This document shows positions 45,067 to 53,439 of a DNA stretch of 64,000 nucleotides, one piece after another. The stretch lies in the NCBI RefSeq assembly GCF_004361815.1, contig NZ_SNWA01000002.1, positions 1,116,001 to 1,180,000 of the forward strand. The letters are read 5' to 3'. Made by a program: the position numbers and the translations under genes. This DNA comes from Paraburkholderia sp. BL10I2N1. GTDB taxonomy: Bacteria; Pseudomonadota; Gammaproteobacteria; Burkholderiales; Burkholderiaceae. The notes beneath the pieces are model-generated. The model had not been told where the DNA came from, ran no database searches, and saw only the letters and a list, made by a program, of their open reading frames with translations. The stretch's first letter is position 1; the number at the start of each line of letters is the position of its first letter.

Positions 45067-46533
45067 ACGCAACTCCGCTTTTGCTGCGTCGCCAATCTCG
45101 TTCCATCCCAGGTCAAGCGAGGTGAGCTTGTAGTTCGGATCGGGCAGTGCGGCGGCCAGCGCCCGCGCGCCCGCGTCGCCAATCTCGTTCCATCCCAGGT
45201 CAAGCGAGGTGAGCTGGCAGTTCGGATCGCGCAGCGCGGCGGCCAGCGCCCGCGCGCCCGCGTCGCCAATCTCGTTCCCCATCAGGTCAAGCGAGGTGAG
45301 CTGGCAGTTCGGATCGCACAGCGCGGCGGCCAGCGCCCGCGCGCCCGCGTCGTCAATCTCGTTCCCCATCAGGTCAAGCGAGGTGAGCTTGCAGTTCGGA
45401 TCGCGCAGCGCGGCGGCCAGCTCCCCCGCGTCCTCTTCGCCAAGCGTGTTCCCACTCAGGTCAAGGGAGGTGAGCTTGCAGTTCGGATCGCGCAGCGCGG
45501 CGACCAGCTCCTGCGCGCCCGCGTCGCCAAGCCTGTTCCCACTCAGGCCAAGCGAGGTGAGCTTGCAGTTCGGATCGCGCAGCGCGGCGACCAGCTTCTG
45601 CGCGCCCGCGTCGCCAAGCCTGTTCTCACTCAGGTCAAGCGAGGTGAGCTTGCAGTTCGGATCGCGCAGTGCGGCGACCAGCTCCTGCGCGCCCGCGTCG
45701 CCAAGCCTGTTCCCACTCAGGTCAAGCGAGGTGAGCTTGCAGTTCGGATCTGGCAGTGCGGCGGCCAGCTCCTGCGCGCCCGCGTCGCCAAGCCTGTTCT
45801 CACTCAGGTCAAGCGAGGTGAGCTGGCAGTTCGGATCGCGCAGCCAGGCGGCCAGCTCCTGCGCACCAATGTAGCCGGACTGCAGATCCGACAGGTCAAG
45901 TGTTTTCAGCAGGGGATACTTCCCTTCTTTAATCGTTCGCAAGACCCCGATGTCTTTGCCTCGGAGTGACGTAATCAAACCGTTCGCCACGGCGTGAAAC
46001 CGATGGCTTGTTGTTTTCCGGAACTTATTGCGTACCTTGGGACCGCCTACTTTGGCGATTTCGCGCAGCAGTTCCTCGGGTAAGTCATTCAGGCCCAAAG
46101 GCCGTTCTGGCCGACCTGGCAAGGCAGCCGGCATGGCGCTGCGTGTGGGCGGGAGTGGCGTTACGGCGGGGCGCGCGTTGCCTGTCGTGGGGGGCGACCC
46201 GACAGGTAACAGAGGCGACAACACCCCTGAATTGGGCAGTCTGGAGTCGCGACTCCCTTGGCGGGTGCTAGCCAATTGGCCCGAACGGGCCGACGTGCCC
46301 GCACCAGCCGGCGTATCCGAAGGAACCGGCGAGTCCGGTCTATTGGTCAGGGGTGGAAGCGGCACTTTAGCAACACCTTGGTGACGGTGGGAACAAGGTT
46401 CATTTGTACCGCAATGCCATGCGTGCGGCTTCTTACGAAGCGAAAAAAACGTCAACCATGCGAACCTGGCAAGAGGGGCCGTTCTCAACCACGAACATGC
46501 TTGAGTTGTTATTTCGCTCGCAGGCCGAAGCAC
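45025..46533 (-). CDS. F-box and leucine-rich-repeat protein, GALA-like candidate effector
   Basis: A 502-residue frame. Residues 1-145 are low-complexity, rich in Pro, Ser, Thr and Gly. Residues about 148-190 read as an F-box (LNDLPEELLREIAKVGG, then KFRKTTSHRFHAVANGLI). Then come ten 28-residue ribonuclease-inhibitor-type repeats (consensus LTSLDLSGNRLGDAGAQELV) to the end. F-box plus LRR is the layout of Ralstonia GALA type III effectors, which act in host ubiquitin ligases. The 5' start is uncertain: GTG at 46365 has AAGGTG upstream and would remove the first 56 residues. The tail may have been rewritten where it meets the recombinase remnant. No chaperone or secretion genes are nearby. 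Confidence 0.8.
   Translation of the reverse strand: MLRPASEITTQACSWLRTAPLARFAWLTFFSLRKKPHAWHCGTNEPCSHRHQGVAKVPLPPLTNRPDSPVPSDTPAGAGTSARSGQLASTRQGSRDSRLPNSGVLSPLLPVGSPPTTGNARPAVTPLPPTRSAMPAALPGRPERPLGLNDLPEELLREIAKVGGPKVRNKFRKTTSHRFHAVANGLITSLRGKDIGVLRTIKEGKYPLLKTLDLSDLQSGYIGAQELAAWLRDPNCQLTSLDLSENRLGDAGAQELAAALPDPNCKLTSLDLSGNRLGDAGAQELVAALRDPNCKLTSLDLSENRLGDAGAQKLVAALRDPNCKLTSLGLSGNRLGDAGAQELVAALRDPNCKLTSLDLSGNTLGEEDAGELAAALRDPNCKLTSLDLMGNEIDDAGARALAAALCDPNCQLTSLDLMGNEIGDAGARALAAALRDPNCQLTSLDLGWNEIGDAGARALAAALPDPNYKLTSLDLGWNEIGDAAKAELRALADSSGRAVVVD
45060..45890. repeat. Tandem 84-bp repeat array inside the LRR gene
   Basis: Nine to ten units of 84 bases, each with a near-constant GTGAGCTTGCAGTTCGGATC on the plus strand. 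Units are close to identical at DNA level, which points to recent unit duplication or gene conversion. Confidence 0.85.
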
Positions 46534-46594
46534 CCTGCGCCGATGACGCGACGAGTGTGACTGGCGGCCAATGGTCTGCTATGTGAATCGAGCC

Positions 46595-46608
46595 GACATT
46601 CGAATGTC
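46595..46608. promoter_or_regulatory. Perfect 14-bp palindrome upstream of the LRR gene
   Basis: GACATTCGAATGTC reads the same on both strands and lies 62 bases upstream of the LRR frame opening. It is a possible operator; no regulator can be assigned. Confidence 0.4.
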
Positions 46609-47034
46609 CGTTTGAGCGCACAGGCGAACGGCAGGAGTTGGCCGGGTGCTGTCTGATGCAAATGGCATATGACAACCCTGAACAGCCAGTTGAGCACGCG
46701 GGGCCTTCGACCGATTTCGCCCGATGAGCGGCCATTCATCATCGAATATTCGATGCGGATCTTCGGTGTATCGCTGGTTGTCCCAAGTGAATCGCACTCG
46801 AAAAACTACTTCCTGCCTTCGCGGGCGTCGCTTCGCAGTCCGTCTACGGCCTGTGCCAATATCATATAGGCGGCGTCGAGTTGCTCGCAGTCGTTCTGCT
46901 TCCGCGCGACCACCTCGATGGCGCGAAGCAGATGCTCGGCAAGTTCAAACTCTTCTTCCTTGCAAGCTCTCGCGAATGCCAATCAATGTCTCGAGTTGTT
47001 CGACAGTCCCTTTCCCGGCCTCGCCGTTGATTGC
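46609..47034. other. Intergenic stretch with a degraded small coding remnant
   Basis: On the minus strand between about 47030 and 46820 two frames look protein-like (GKGTVEQLETLIGIRES, then FELAEHLLRAIEVVARKQND in another frame ending at a stop near 46810). They may be a small gene with one frameshift, once driven by the metal-type promoter at 47035-47065. No further gene is seen. Confidence 0.35.
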
Positions 47035-47065
47035 AGTATTGACCTTCCCGTCACGGGAAGGTCAA
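47035..47065 (-). promoter_or_regulatory. MerR-type metal-responsive promoter/operator
   Basis: A perfect 27-base palindrome occupies 47039-47065 (arms TTGACCTTCCCGT and its complement, one central base). On the minus strand TTGACC (47065-47060), a 19-base spacer and AATACT (47040-47035) form the over-long spacer typical of CueR/ZntR-type promoters. No MerR-family gene or intact target is visible next to it. Confidence 0.65.
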
Positions 47066-47092
47066 GAAAGTAATTCTTGTCATTCATTCGTT

Positions 47093-47112
47093 ATTTCGAC
47101 TAATATCGAAAT
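47093..47112. promoter_or_regulatory. ArsR operator
   Basis: ATTTCGA (47093-47099), 6 bases, TCGAAAT (47106-47112). A perfect 7-base inverted repeat abuts the arsR start codon, in keeping with ArsR autorepression. Confidence 0.65.
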
Positions 47113-47448
47113 ATGGAAACAAACCAGACCATCGCCGCTCTTGCGGCACTCGCGCACGAGTCACGGCTCGCGATCTTTCGCGCCCTGGTGCAGGCAGGCC
47201 CCGAAGGCATGCCCGCAGGTCAGATCGCCACGCTGCTGGATGTCGCGCCGTCGTCCCTTTCCTTCCACCTGAAGGAACTGTCTCATGCGCGGCTCGTCAC
47301 CAGTCGGCAGGAAGGCCGGTTCGTCTACTACTGCGCAAACTTCGAAACGATGAATGGCCTGCTGGCCTATCTCACCGAGAACTGCTGTGGCGGCAACCCC
47401 TGTTCGCCGGCATCAGCGTGTTCTCCCTCCCGGGAGAAGCAGTCATGA
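47113..47448 (+). CDS. arsR: ArsR-family arsenic-responsive repressor
   Basis: A 111-residue winged-helix repressor: LAALAHESRLAIFRALVQAG, then LDVAPSSLSFHLKELSHARLV as recognition helix and REGRFVYY-type wing (RQEGRFVYYCANF). The metal-binding ELCVCDL motif of the plasmid R773 type is absent. Instead a C-terminal cysteine cluster (CCGGNPC) is present, as in ArsR subtypes that bind As(III) near the C-terminus. It opens the ars operon; its stop overlaps the next start (ATGA at 47445-47448). Confidence 0.9.
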   Translation: METNQTIAALAALAHESRLAIFRALVQAGPEGMPAGQIATLLDVAPSSLSFHLKELSHARLVTSRQEGRFVYYCANFETMNGLLAYLTENCCGGNPCSPASACSPSREKQS

Positions 47449-47927
47449 AGCGCTTTCACATTCACGTCGCCGTCACGGATCTCACGGCGAGCATCCGTTT
47501 CTACTCAGCGTTGTTTGCGGCTAAACCGACCGTCGTCAAGAGCGATTACGCAAAGTGGATGCTCGACGACCCGCGCGTCAATTTCGCAATCTCGCAACGC
47601 GGCGCCACGCCGGGCCTGGACCATCTGGGCGTACAGGTCGAAAACGAAGCCGAACTGGCCGAGATGCACGATCGACTCAAAGGCGCGACATTGCCGGTCG
47701 ACACCCATATGGGTACTGCCTGCTGCTATGCGAAGTCGAACAAGTACTGGACCGTCGATCCGCAGGGCATCGCATGGGAGTCGTATCACACGCTGAATGA
47801 CATCCCGGTATTCGGCGAGTCGCGTAATGTGCAGAACAGCGCACCTGCTTCTGAAGTCGCAACGTACTGCGCTCCGTCGTCGGGCAAACCGGTCGGTGTT
47901 CCGGTCAAGTCTTCGTCGTGCTGCTGA
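47445..47927 (+). CDS. arsI: ArsI/CadI-type VOC metalloprotein
   Basis: A 160-residue vicinal-oxygen-chelate protein: RFHIHVAVTDL start (first His ligand), LDHLGVQVEN (second His), MGTACCYAKSNKYWTVDP with the vicinal Cys pair of ArsI, and GIAWESY (Glu ligand). ArsI cleaves the C-As bond of trivalent organoarsenicals; CadI-type relatives have unknown roles. The tail is Cys-rich (SSSCC). Translation is coupled to arsR by ATGA overlap. Confidence 0.82.
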   Translation: MKRFHIHVAVTDLTASIRFYSALFAAKPTVVKSDYAKWMLDDPRVNFAISQRGATPGLDHLGVQVENEAELAEMHDRLKGATLPVDTHMGTACCYAKSNKYWTVDPQGIAWESYHTLNDIPVFGESRNVQNSAPASEVATYCAPSSGKPVGVPVKSSSCC

Positions 47928-47955
47928 GTCCGGCGCGCAATTCAATGAGAAACCT

Positions 47956-48450
47956 ATGACGACCAACGTATTGATCCTGTGCACGCACAACTCGGCGCGC
48001 AGCGTGCTCGGCGAGGCCATGCTGAATCACCTCGCTTCGAAGCTGGGCAAGAATGTGCGCGCATTCAGCGCGGGCAGCACGCCGAGTGGCCGCGTGAATC
48101 CGTTCGCTATCGAGGCGCTGACGAAGGCAGGTATCGACGTCAGCGGCTATCGCAGCAAGAGCTGGGACGAATTCGCGCAGGACGGTGCGCCGCAAATGCG
48201 CATCGTCATTACGGTATGCGACAGCGCGGCCGCCGAAGCATGTCCGTTCTGGCCGGGTAGTCCGGTCAAGGTGCACTGGGGCTATTCCGATCCGTCGAAC
48301 GCACCGGGCGGCGACGAAGGCAAGCGTCAGGCATTCGAGCTGACCCGCCAGGCCATCGGCTATCGCATGCTGCAGTTGCTTGAACTTCCCCTGGACAGTT
48401 TGAGCAATGCCGAGCTTCAGCAGGCGCTCAACGACATCCTGCGAAGCTAA
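47956..48450 (+). CDS. arsC: Arsenate reductase, low-molecular-weight phosphatase type
   Basis: A 164-residue LMW-PTP-fold protein. The catalytic loop CTHNSARS (C-x5-R) is at residues 9-16, with later redox cysteines in CDSAAAEACPFWPG. It reduces As(V) to As(III) for export by the next gene's product. It starts 28 bases after arsI; the 23-base gap to acr3 suggests a single transcript. Confidence 0.9.
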   Translation: MTTNVLILCTHNSARSVLGEAMLNHLASKLGKNVRAFSAGSTPSGRVNPFAIEALTKAGIDVSGYRSKSWDEFAQDGAPQMRIVITVCDSAAAEACPFWPGSPVKVHWGYSDPSNAPGGDEGKRQAFELTRQAIGYRMLQLLELPLDSLSNAELQQALNDILRS

Positions 48451-48473
48451 ACCCTTCTCCATCGAGTTGTCCC

Positions 48474-49544
48474 ATGAACACCCCCGACGTTGCCGCTTCG
48501 CGGACGACTGCTTCGAAACCGGCCATCAGCTTCTTCGAGCGATACCTGACCATCTGGGTCGCACTGTGCATTGTCGTCGGCATCCTGCTTGGCCAGGTTC
48601 TGCCCGGCGTCTTTCAGGCAATTGGCCAGATGGAGTACGCGCAGGTCAACCTCCCGGTCGGGCTGCTGATCTGGGTGATGATCATCCCGATGCTGGTCAA
48701 AGTCGATTTCGGTTCGCTGCATGAAGTGCGTCAGCACATCCGGGGTATCGGCGTCACGCTCGTCGTGAACTGGCTGGTCAAACCTTTTACGATGGCGTTC
48801 CTCGCCTGGCTATTCATCAAGCACCTGTTCGCACCAATGCTGCCCGCGGCGCAGCTCGACAGCTACGTGGCTGGCCTGATTCTGCTGGCCGCAGCGCCCT
48901 GCACGGCAATGGTGTTTGTCTGGAGTCGTCTCACCGGCGGCGACTCGCTCTTCACGCTCTCGCAGGTCGCGCTCAACGACAGCATCATGGTGGTCGCGTT
49001 TGCGCCGCTCGTTGGCCTGCTGCTCGGCATTTCCGCGATTACGGTGCCGTGGGCGACGCTGCTCACCTCGGTCGCGCTCTATATCGTCATTCCGGTGATC
49101 CTCGCGCAGATCCTGCGCAAGGTGCTACTCGCCAGGGGAGAAGTCGCGTTTGAGGCAGCAATGGCGAAGATCGGTCCCTGGTCGATCACGGCACTGCTCG
49201 CGACGCTGGTGCTGCTGTTCGCGTTCCAGGGCGAAGCTATCCTGAAGCAGCCGCTCGTCATTGTGCTACTCGCCGTGCCGATCCTGATCCAGGTGTTCTT
49301 CAATTCGGCGCTGGCGTACTGGCTTAACCGGGCGGTCGGCGAAAAGCACAACATTGCATGCCCGTCTGCGCTGATCGGCGCGTCGAACTTCTTCGAGTTG
49401 GCGGTCGCCACTGCAATCGGTCTGTTCGGGTTCAACTCCGGCGCTGCGCTCGCGACCGTCGTGGGCGTGCTGATCGAGGTGCCGGTCATGCTGCTCGTCG
49501 TGCGCATCGTGAACCGTTCGAAGAGCTGGTACGAGTGCGCCTGA
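48474..49544 (+). CDS. acr3: ACR3-family arsenite efflux permease
   Basis: A 356-residue, ten-helix membrane protein: VGLLIWVMIIPMLVKVDF, the conserved cysteine in LLAAAPCTAMVFVWSRLTGG, and NIACPSALIGASNFFELAVA. It exports As(III) as a secondary carrier from the cytoplasm. Length and cysteine placement fit the ACR3(1/2) bacterial groups. Confidence 0.92.
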   Translation: MNTPDVAASRTTASKPAISFFERYLTIWVALCIVVGILLGQVLPGVFQAIGQMEYAQVNLPVGLLIWVMIIPMLVKVDFGSLHEVRQHIRGIGVTLVVNWLVKPFTMAFLAWLFIKHLFAPMLPAAQLDSYVAGLILLAAAPCTAMVFVWSRLTGGDSLFTLSQVALNDSIMVVAFAPLVGLLLGISAITVPWATLLTSVALYIVIPVILAQILRKVLLARGEVAFEAAMAKIGPWSITALLATLVLLFAFQGEAILKQPLVIVLLAVPILIQVFFNSALAYWLNRAVGEKHNIACPSALIGASNFFELAVATAIGLFGFNSGAALATVVGVLIEVPVMLLVVRIVNRSKSWYECA

Positions 49545-49606
49545 AGGTTACGGAAACGATCACATGAACGATGTCAGCGAAGTAATCATCGATGCGGAGG
49601 GCAAAC

Positions 49607-50329
49607 GTGTCTGATCTTAAGACCGAACTGCCGCAGCTTGACCCGGCGCTGTTCCACGTTCCCGACATCGAACGCCTTCAGCCCGCGAAAACCTCACCGC
49701 ACCCGCCGCGCATCCTGCTGCTCTATGGCTCGCTGCGTGAACGCTCGTTCAGCCGACTGCTGAGCGAAGAGGCCGCGCGCCTCCTCGCGGCGATGGGCGC
49801 CGAAGTGCGGACGTTCAACCCGAGCGGCCTGCCACTGCCCGACGATGCACCGGACACTCATCCCAAAGTGGCCGAACTGCGGGACCTGGTGTTGTGGTCG
49901 GAAGGCATGGTCTGGTGCTCTCCGGAGCGCCACGGCGCGATGACCGGCATCATGAAATCGCAGATCGACTGGATTCCCCTATCCGTCGGCGCGGTCCGGC
50001 CGACGCAGGGCAAGACCCTCGCGGTGATGCAGGTCAGCGGCGGCTCGCAGTCGTTCAACGCGGTCAACCAGATGCGCGTGCTCGGGCGCTGGATGCGCAT
50101 GCTGACCATCCCGAACCAGTCGTCAGTGGCTAAAGCATTCATGGAGTTCGATGAAGCTGGCCGTATGAAGCCCTCGGCCTACTTTGATCGCGTCGTGGAC
50201 GTGATAGAAGAGCTGGTGAAATTCACGCTGCTGACCCGCGATATCGGTCCGTATCTGGTCGACCGCTACAGCGAACGCAAGGAAAGCGCCGAGGAACTGA
50301 TGAAGCGCGTGAACCAGGCCAGTATCTGA
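49607..50329 (+). CDS. arsH: ArsH NADPH-dependent FMN oxidoreductase
   Basis: A 240-residue flavodoxin-like protein. I chose GTG 49607 because GGAGGG lies about 5 nt upstream; ATG 49592 overlaps that site. Signature blocks are [16 protein letters not shown] (FMN phosphate loop), [20 protein letters not shown] and [20 protein letters not shown]. ArsH oxidises trivalent organoarsenicals and reduces quinones or azo dyes. It follows acr3 in the order usual for Burkholderia. Confidence 0.9.
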   Translation: MSDLKTELPQLDPALFHVPDIERLQPAKTSPHPPRILLLYGSLRERSFSRLLSEEAARLLAAMGAEVRTFNPSGLPLPDDAPDTHPKVAELRDLVLWSEGMVWCSPERHGAMTGIMKSQIDWIPLSVGAVRPTQGKTLAVMQVSGGSQSFNAVNQMRVLGRWMRMLTIPNQSSVAKAFMEFDEAGRMKPSAYFDRVVDVIEELVKFTLLTRDIGPYLVDRYSERKESAEELMKRVNQASI

Positions 50330-50355
50330 CCCATGCGCCATCCGCTTCCGATCGA

Positions 50356-50750
50356 ATGCGAGGCGCGAACACCACAACATGGGCGCTGGACATCGCCCAA
50401 CTCGTCGCTTGGGGGGCGGGCTATTACGCCTTTTCGCTCTTCGCCGTGCCGATGGAGCGTGAGCTGGCATGGAGTCGGACGCGATCTTGCGCGGGATTAT
50501 CGTCCAGCACATCCTCTGGACGGAAGGTTACGGCGCGGTGAGCGGCCTGCTTTCGATGCCGTCAAACATCGCGAAGGGCATCGCGCCGATTTTCGCTGCA
50601 GCGATCTGGACAATGCACGGCAACTATCTTCCCGTCGAGTGGGTAGTACTGAGCGTCTCGCTCGTACCGGCGTGCGCCTTTGTATTCGTCGTGCGCTCGG
50701 CGGCCGACACATCAACGAAGGTAACTGCACGGGAACGGAGCACCTCATGA
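50356..50750 (+). pseudogene. MFS transporter collapsed by internal deletion
   Basis: The start encodes the first membrane segment of an MFS carrier (IAQLVAWGAGYYAFSLFAVP). After about 50480, another frame gives the last membrane segments (EGYGAVSGLLSMPSNIAKGI, WVVLSVSLVPACAFVFVV). Roughly 280 residues between are gone. The MFS gene is often part of ars operons of this type. Its stop overlaps the next start (ATGA at 50747-50750). Confidence 0.7.
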
Positions 50751-51184
50751 AAATAAGAGCCGCTAAAGACGGCGATCTTGTAGCGATCAGAAGCCTGCTG
50801 GCAACTTGTGAGTTGCCAACCGAGGACGTCACGACTGCACTGCTACCGGGGTTTCTCGTTGCCGTCGACGAACGGGGTGCGATAGTTGGAAGCGTCTGTC
50901 TGGAAAGTTTGGGCGCCGACGCGTTGCTCAGATCGCTGGCTGTCGATTTGCATCTACGTGCAACGGGTCTCGGCACGTTTCTGCTTCAGGCGATCGAACG
51001 GGAAGCCAGGGCGTGCACCTATGCCAGCTTGTGGTTGCTCACAACGAGCGCGCAGCGCATTTTCGAACATCGCGGCTACAGCGCAGTCGATCGGACCAAT
51101 GTGCCGCGTGAGGTACGTGAAACCACACAGTTCATGCGACTCTGCCCGTCTACCGCAGTGTGCATGAGAAAGCGCATCGCGTGA
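50747..51184 (+). CDS. arsN2: ArsN2-type GNAT acetyltransferase
   Basis: A 145-residue GNAT protein. GGAG precedes ATG 50747. It has the acetyl-CoA loop pattern RSLAVDLHLRATGLGTFLL (R/Q-x-x-G-x-G relaxed to ATGLG), then ASLWLLTTSAQRIFEHRGYS, and the C-terminal TTQFMRLCPSTAVCM, which is characteristic of arsenic-operon ArsN2 proteins. Related ArsN1 acetylates arsinothricin; the ArsN2 substrate is not settled. Confidence 0.8.
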   Translation: MKIRAAKDGDLVAIRSLLATCELPTEDVTTALLPGFLVAVDERGAIVGSVCLESLGADALLRSLAVDLHLRATGLGTFLLQAIEREARACTYASLWLLTTSAQRIFEHRGYSAVDRTNVPREVRETTQFMRLCPSTAVCMRKRIA

Positions 51185-51694
51185 GCTAATACACTGCGCG
51201 CCAGTGCGCTCGACGATCGGCTCTTCAACCGCTTTCAACGTCTCTTGATGGATTCAAAAGAGCCATCGAACACAATACGATCAATGACTGCAAGTGGCCG
51301 ACTGCCGCCCGATGGGCGGTAGGCCGTAGCCGACCCGCTACTGACGCTCATCGCTGAAGTGCGGAAGTCCGCTTCCTGAAGAGCGGCGGACGGTGACAGT
51401 ATGCCGATCATGTCAGACCCGGAGCGCTTCCGACATTCCTTCCGATGGCGCCGGAATGTTCGCGGCGATATTCGTCGATCAGTTCGCCGGCGTTCGGCAG
51501 CGCACGGGGCAGCCTTCCGACAAGCAGCGCCGCGTGCGCGCGCAAACCTTCCGCCTGTATCGATCGCAGACCTTCGGTGACATTTCCCGGGGATGCCTCG
51601 ATTTAATAAAATGCGGTGTCAAATCGCTGAAAAAGAACGACGCCCGCGCCTGGAAATCGTGTAAATGCAGGTCGAGCAGCGCGGGGAAAGGTAC
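51185..51694. other. Gene-poor stretch downstream of the ars operon
   Basis: About 510 bases. Short frames are present on the plus strand but none is recognisable; no repeat or clear terminator was found. Confidence 0.4.
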
Positions 51695-52279
51695 TCACCC
51701 CCTGCGCAGACCGATCGCGAACTGCCGCATACTGAGCGCGACGCGACGCGCGTAGCCCTTGCTGCCGCCGCTGTAGCGCATTAATGCCAGATTCAGATCG
51801 CCTTGCGTCGCGTCGAGATAACCACGAAGGATCGAAGAGCCGATGCGCACGTTCTCGGCGGGGTCGGACAAATCCTTGTTCAGCGCGACCACCTGCGGAT
51901 GGCCGGTCGGCAGAACCTGCATGAGGCCTTTCGCACCAGCCGCGCTGATCGCCTGACGGTCGAATCCCGATTCTGTCGCAATGATGGCGAGCAGGAGAAC
52001 GGGCGCAATCGCATAACGGCTAGCTGCGCTCAGAACGGCTTGCGCAATCTGATCCGAGTCGTTACGCGTAACGTGGAACCGGCTGCGCAGCACCGATGCA
52101 ATGTCGGCACATGAAGGAGTCGGATCTGGGCCGGCCGTGCCACTGACGGCAGCCAATGGACCGGAAGCCGGCGATGCGTCGGCCGCGTGTGCGGAATTGC
52201 CCGGCGAAAGCGCGACCGCAATGCACGCTATCACTGTAGTCACTGTCAACCTTAACGTTGTCGTTTCGCTCCGGCGCAT
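51695..52279 (-). CDS. Lytic transglycosylase (SLT domain), exported
   Basis: A 194-residue protein with a signal peptide (about residues 1-32, ending NSAHA) and a transglycosylase domain from about residue 80. The catalytic Glu is in LLAIIATESGFDRQAIS, followed by GAKGLMQVLP, DPAENVRIGSSILRGYLD and LALMRYSGG. It cleaves peptidoglycan with 1,6-anhydro product. Small SLT proteins of this kind often accompany secretion or conjugation systems, but no such genes are here. Confidence 0.87.
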   Translation of the reverse strand: MRRSETTTLRLTVTTVIACIAVALSPGNSAHAADASPASGPLAAVSGTAGPDPTPSCADIASVLRSRFHVTRNDSDQIAQAVLSAASRYAIAPVLLLAIIATESGFDRQAISAAGAKGLMQVLPTGHPQVVALNKDLSDPAENVRIGSSILRGYLDATQGDLNLALMRYSGGSKGYARRVALSMRQFAIGLRRG

Positions 52280-52532
52280 CTTGCTTCATCGTCGTTCAAC
52301 TGGTTCAAAGTCTATTTCGGTCGCCGTATCGACCGAAACAAAAGGCGAGCACGCAACGTAAACGCTGTATCAATCCGACGCACCATGACCTCGCCTTTAC
52401 ACAACTTTGATGTTTCGTGCTGCAGCCGTCCGGAGGGGCGCACTTCTGGCCAACGCCGCTAATAGGCGCCACCACTCATGCATCGCCGTTGTGATCGACT
52501 GCTCAACGATCGGGTCAGGTTCTTCCGCAGGG

Positions 52533-53186
52533 TCATGCCACACGGGCCACGGCGTGGCGCGGCAGTTGAAGCCGGTGCGACCAGGTCGCAAGCGTGCGTG
52601 CGGCAATCGCGGGCTTGCTCAGGATTGCGCTGTCGTAGCATTTGCCGTCGAACCTCATGAAGTCCGCGATACGGAAGCCTTGGCTGCGGTAAAACGCAAG
52701 CAGATGCATAGCGGGCTGTGGCGTGTCTAGCGCCAGTTCCGCATAACTCCGCGTCGCCGCCCAATGATCTGCAAAGGCCAGCAGCAGCGTCCCGATACCC
52801 CGCGTCTGCCATGCCGGATCCACGCCGAACTGTCGCATGCTGGCGATGTCTGCGTTCCGATACAGTTCGCACGGCGAATAGCGATCCGGCGCATGGAGCG
52901 TCATAGTGCCGATCAGACGTCCGTCACACACCGCGACATAGCAATCGCAGCGTGTCGCGCGTGCCCTGGTGACGGAGACTGGTTGATCTGTACAGGTGCA
53001 ATTGAGCCCCATTGCACCGAGTCGGGCGAAAGCACGATGCAACATTGCGGTCAACTCATCGAATGAATCACGCGCTGGATCGAAGCGCCGCAGGACGAAC
53101 GTCCCATGCCGCGACCAACATAAGCGACATCCACCGATTTCTTCGCTGCTGCGCCGTGCTTCACCATGACCACCTCCGACTCGCAT
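52533..53186 (-). CDS. GNAT-family N-acetyltransferase
   Basis: About 217 residues. The acetyl-CoA site is MRQFGVDPAWQTRGIGTLLL, with TLHAPDRYSPCELY and SYAELALDTPQPAMHLLAFY around it. The start is uncertain. ATG 53186 is in frame but has no ribosome site, while ATG 53167 in another frame has a very good GGAGG 5 nt upstream and gives VKHGAAAKKSVDVAYVGRG before the frame is lost near 53105. A short frame-changing insertion (for example CATGG) would explain this. Substrate unknown. Confidence 0.72.
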   Translation of the reverse strand: MRVGGGHGEARRSSEEIGGCRLCWSRHGTFVLRRFDPARDSFDELTAMLHRAFARLGAMGLNCTCTDQPVSVTRARATRCDCYVAVCDGRLIGTMTLHAPDRYSPCELYRNADIASMRQFGVDPAWQTRGIGTLLLAFADHWAATRSYAELALDTPQPAMHLLAFYRSQGFRIADFMRFDGKCYDSAILSKPAIAARTLATWSHRLQLPRHAVARVA

Positions 53187-53439
53187 CAAGCTGGCCCCAA
53201 GTGTAGGTTTTGCTGCGTATGCCTCGCAAGAAAAAATGCCGTAAAAAGCGCCGCTTACACCGGTCAAATCCGTCTTTCCTTCGCCGATGATCCGCTGGCC
53301 ATCCGCCCAGAACTGCCCTACATTTGGGTGTGATTGCGTGCAGGCCGGTTGGGAGGACGTTTGCCAGCGTCGTCGGTCTGCGTTCGGCAGCGTCGATCTG
53401 GGTAATCACACCTGGATGCATGTCAGGTTGGGAGGAGAC

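Noticed and set aside
45060..45890. Regular 84-bp repeats as a possible CRISPR array
   Set aside because: The repeats have no unique spacers and encode in-frame LRR units.
46534..46640. Possible hrp-type box (two TTCG elements) upstream of the F-box/LRR gene
   Set aside because: The spacing is 20 bases, not the 16 required for the Ralstonia/Xanthomonas element, so it does not support type III co-regulation.
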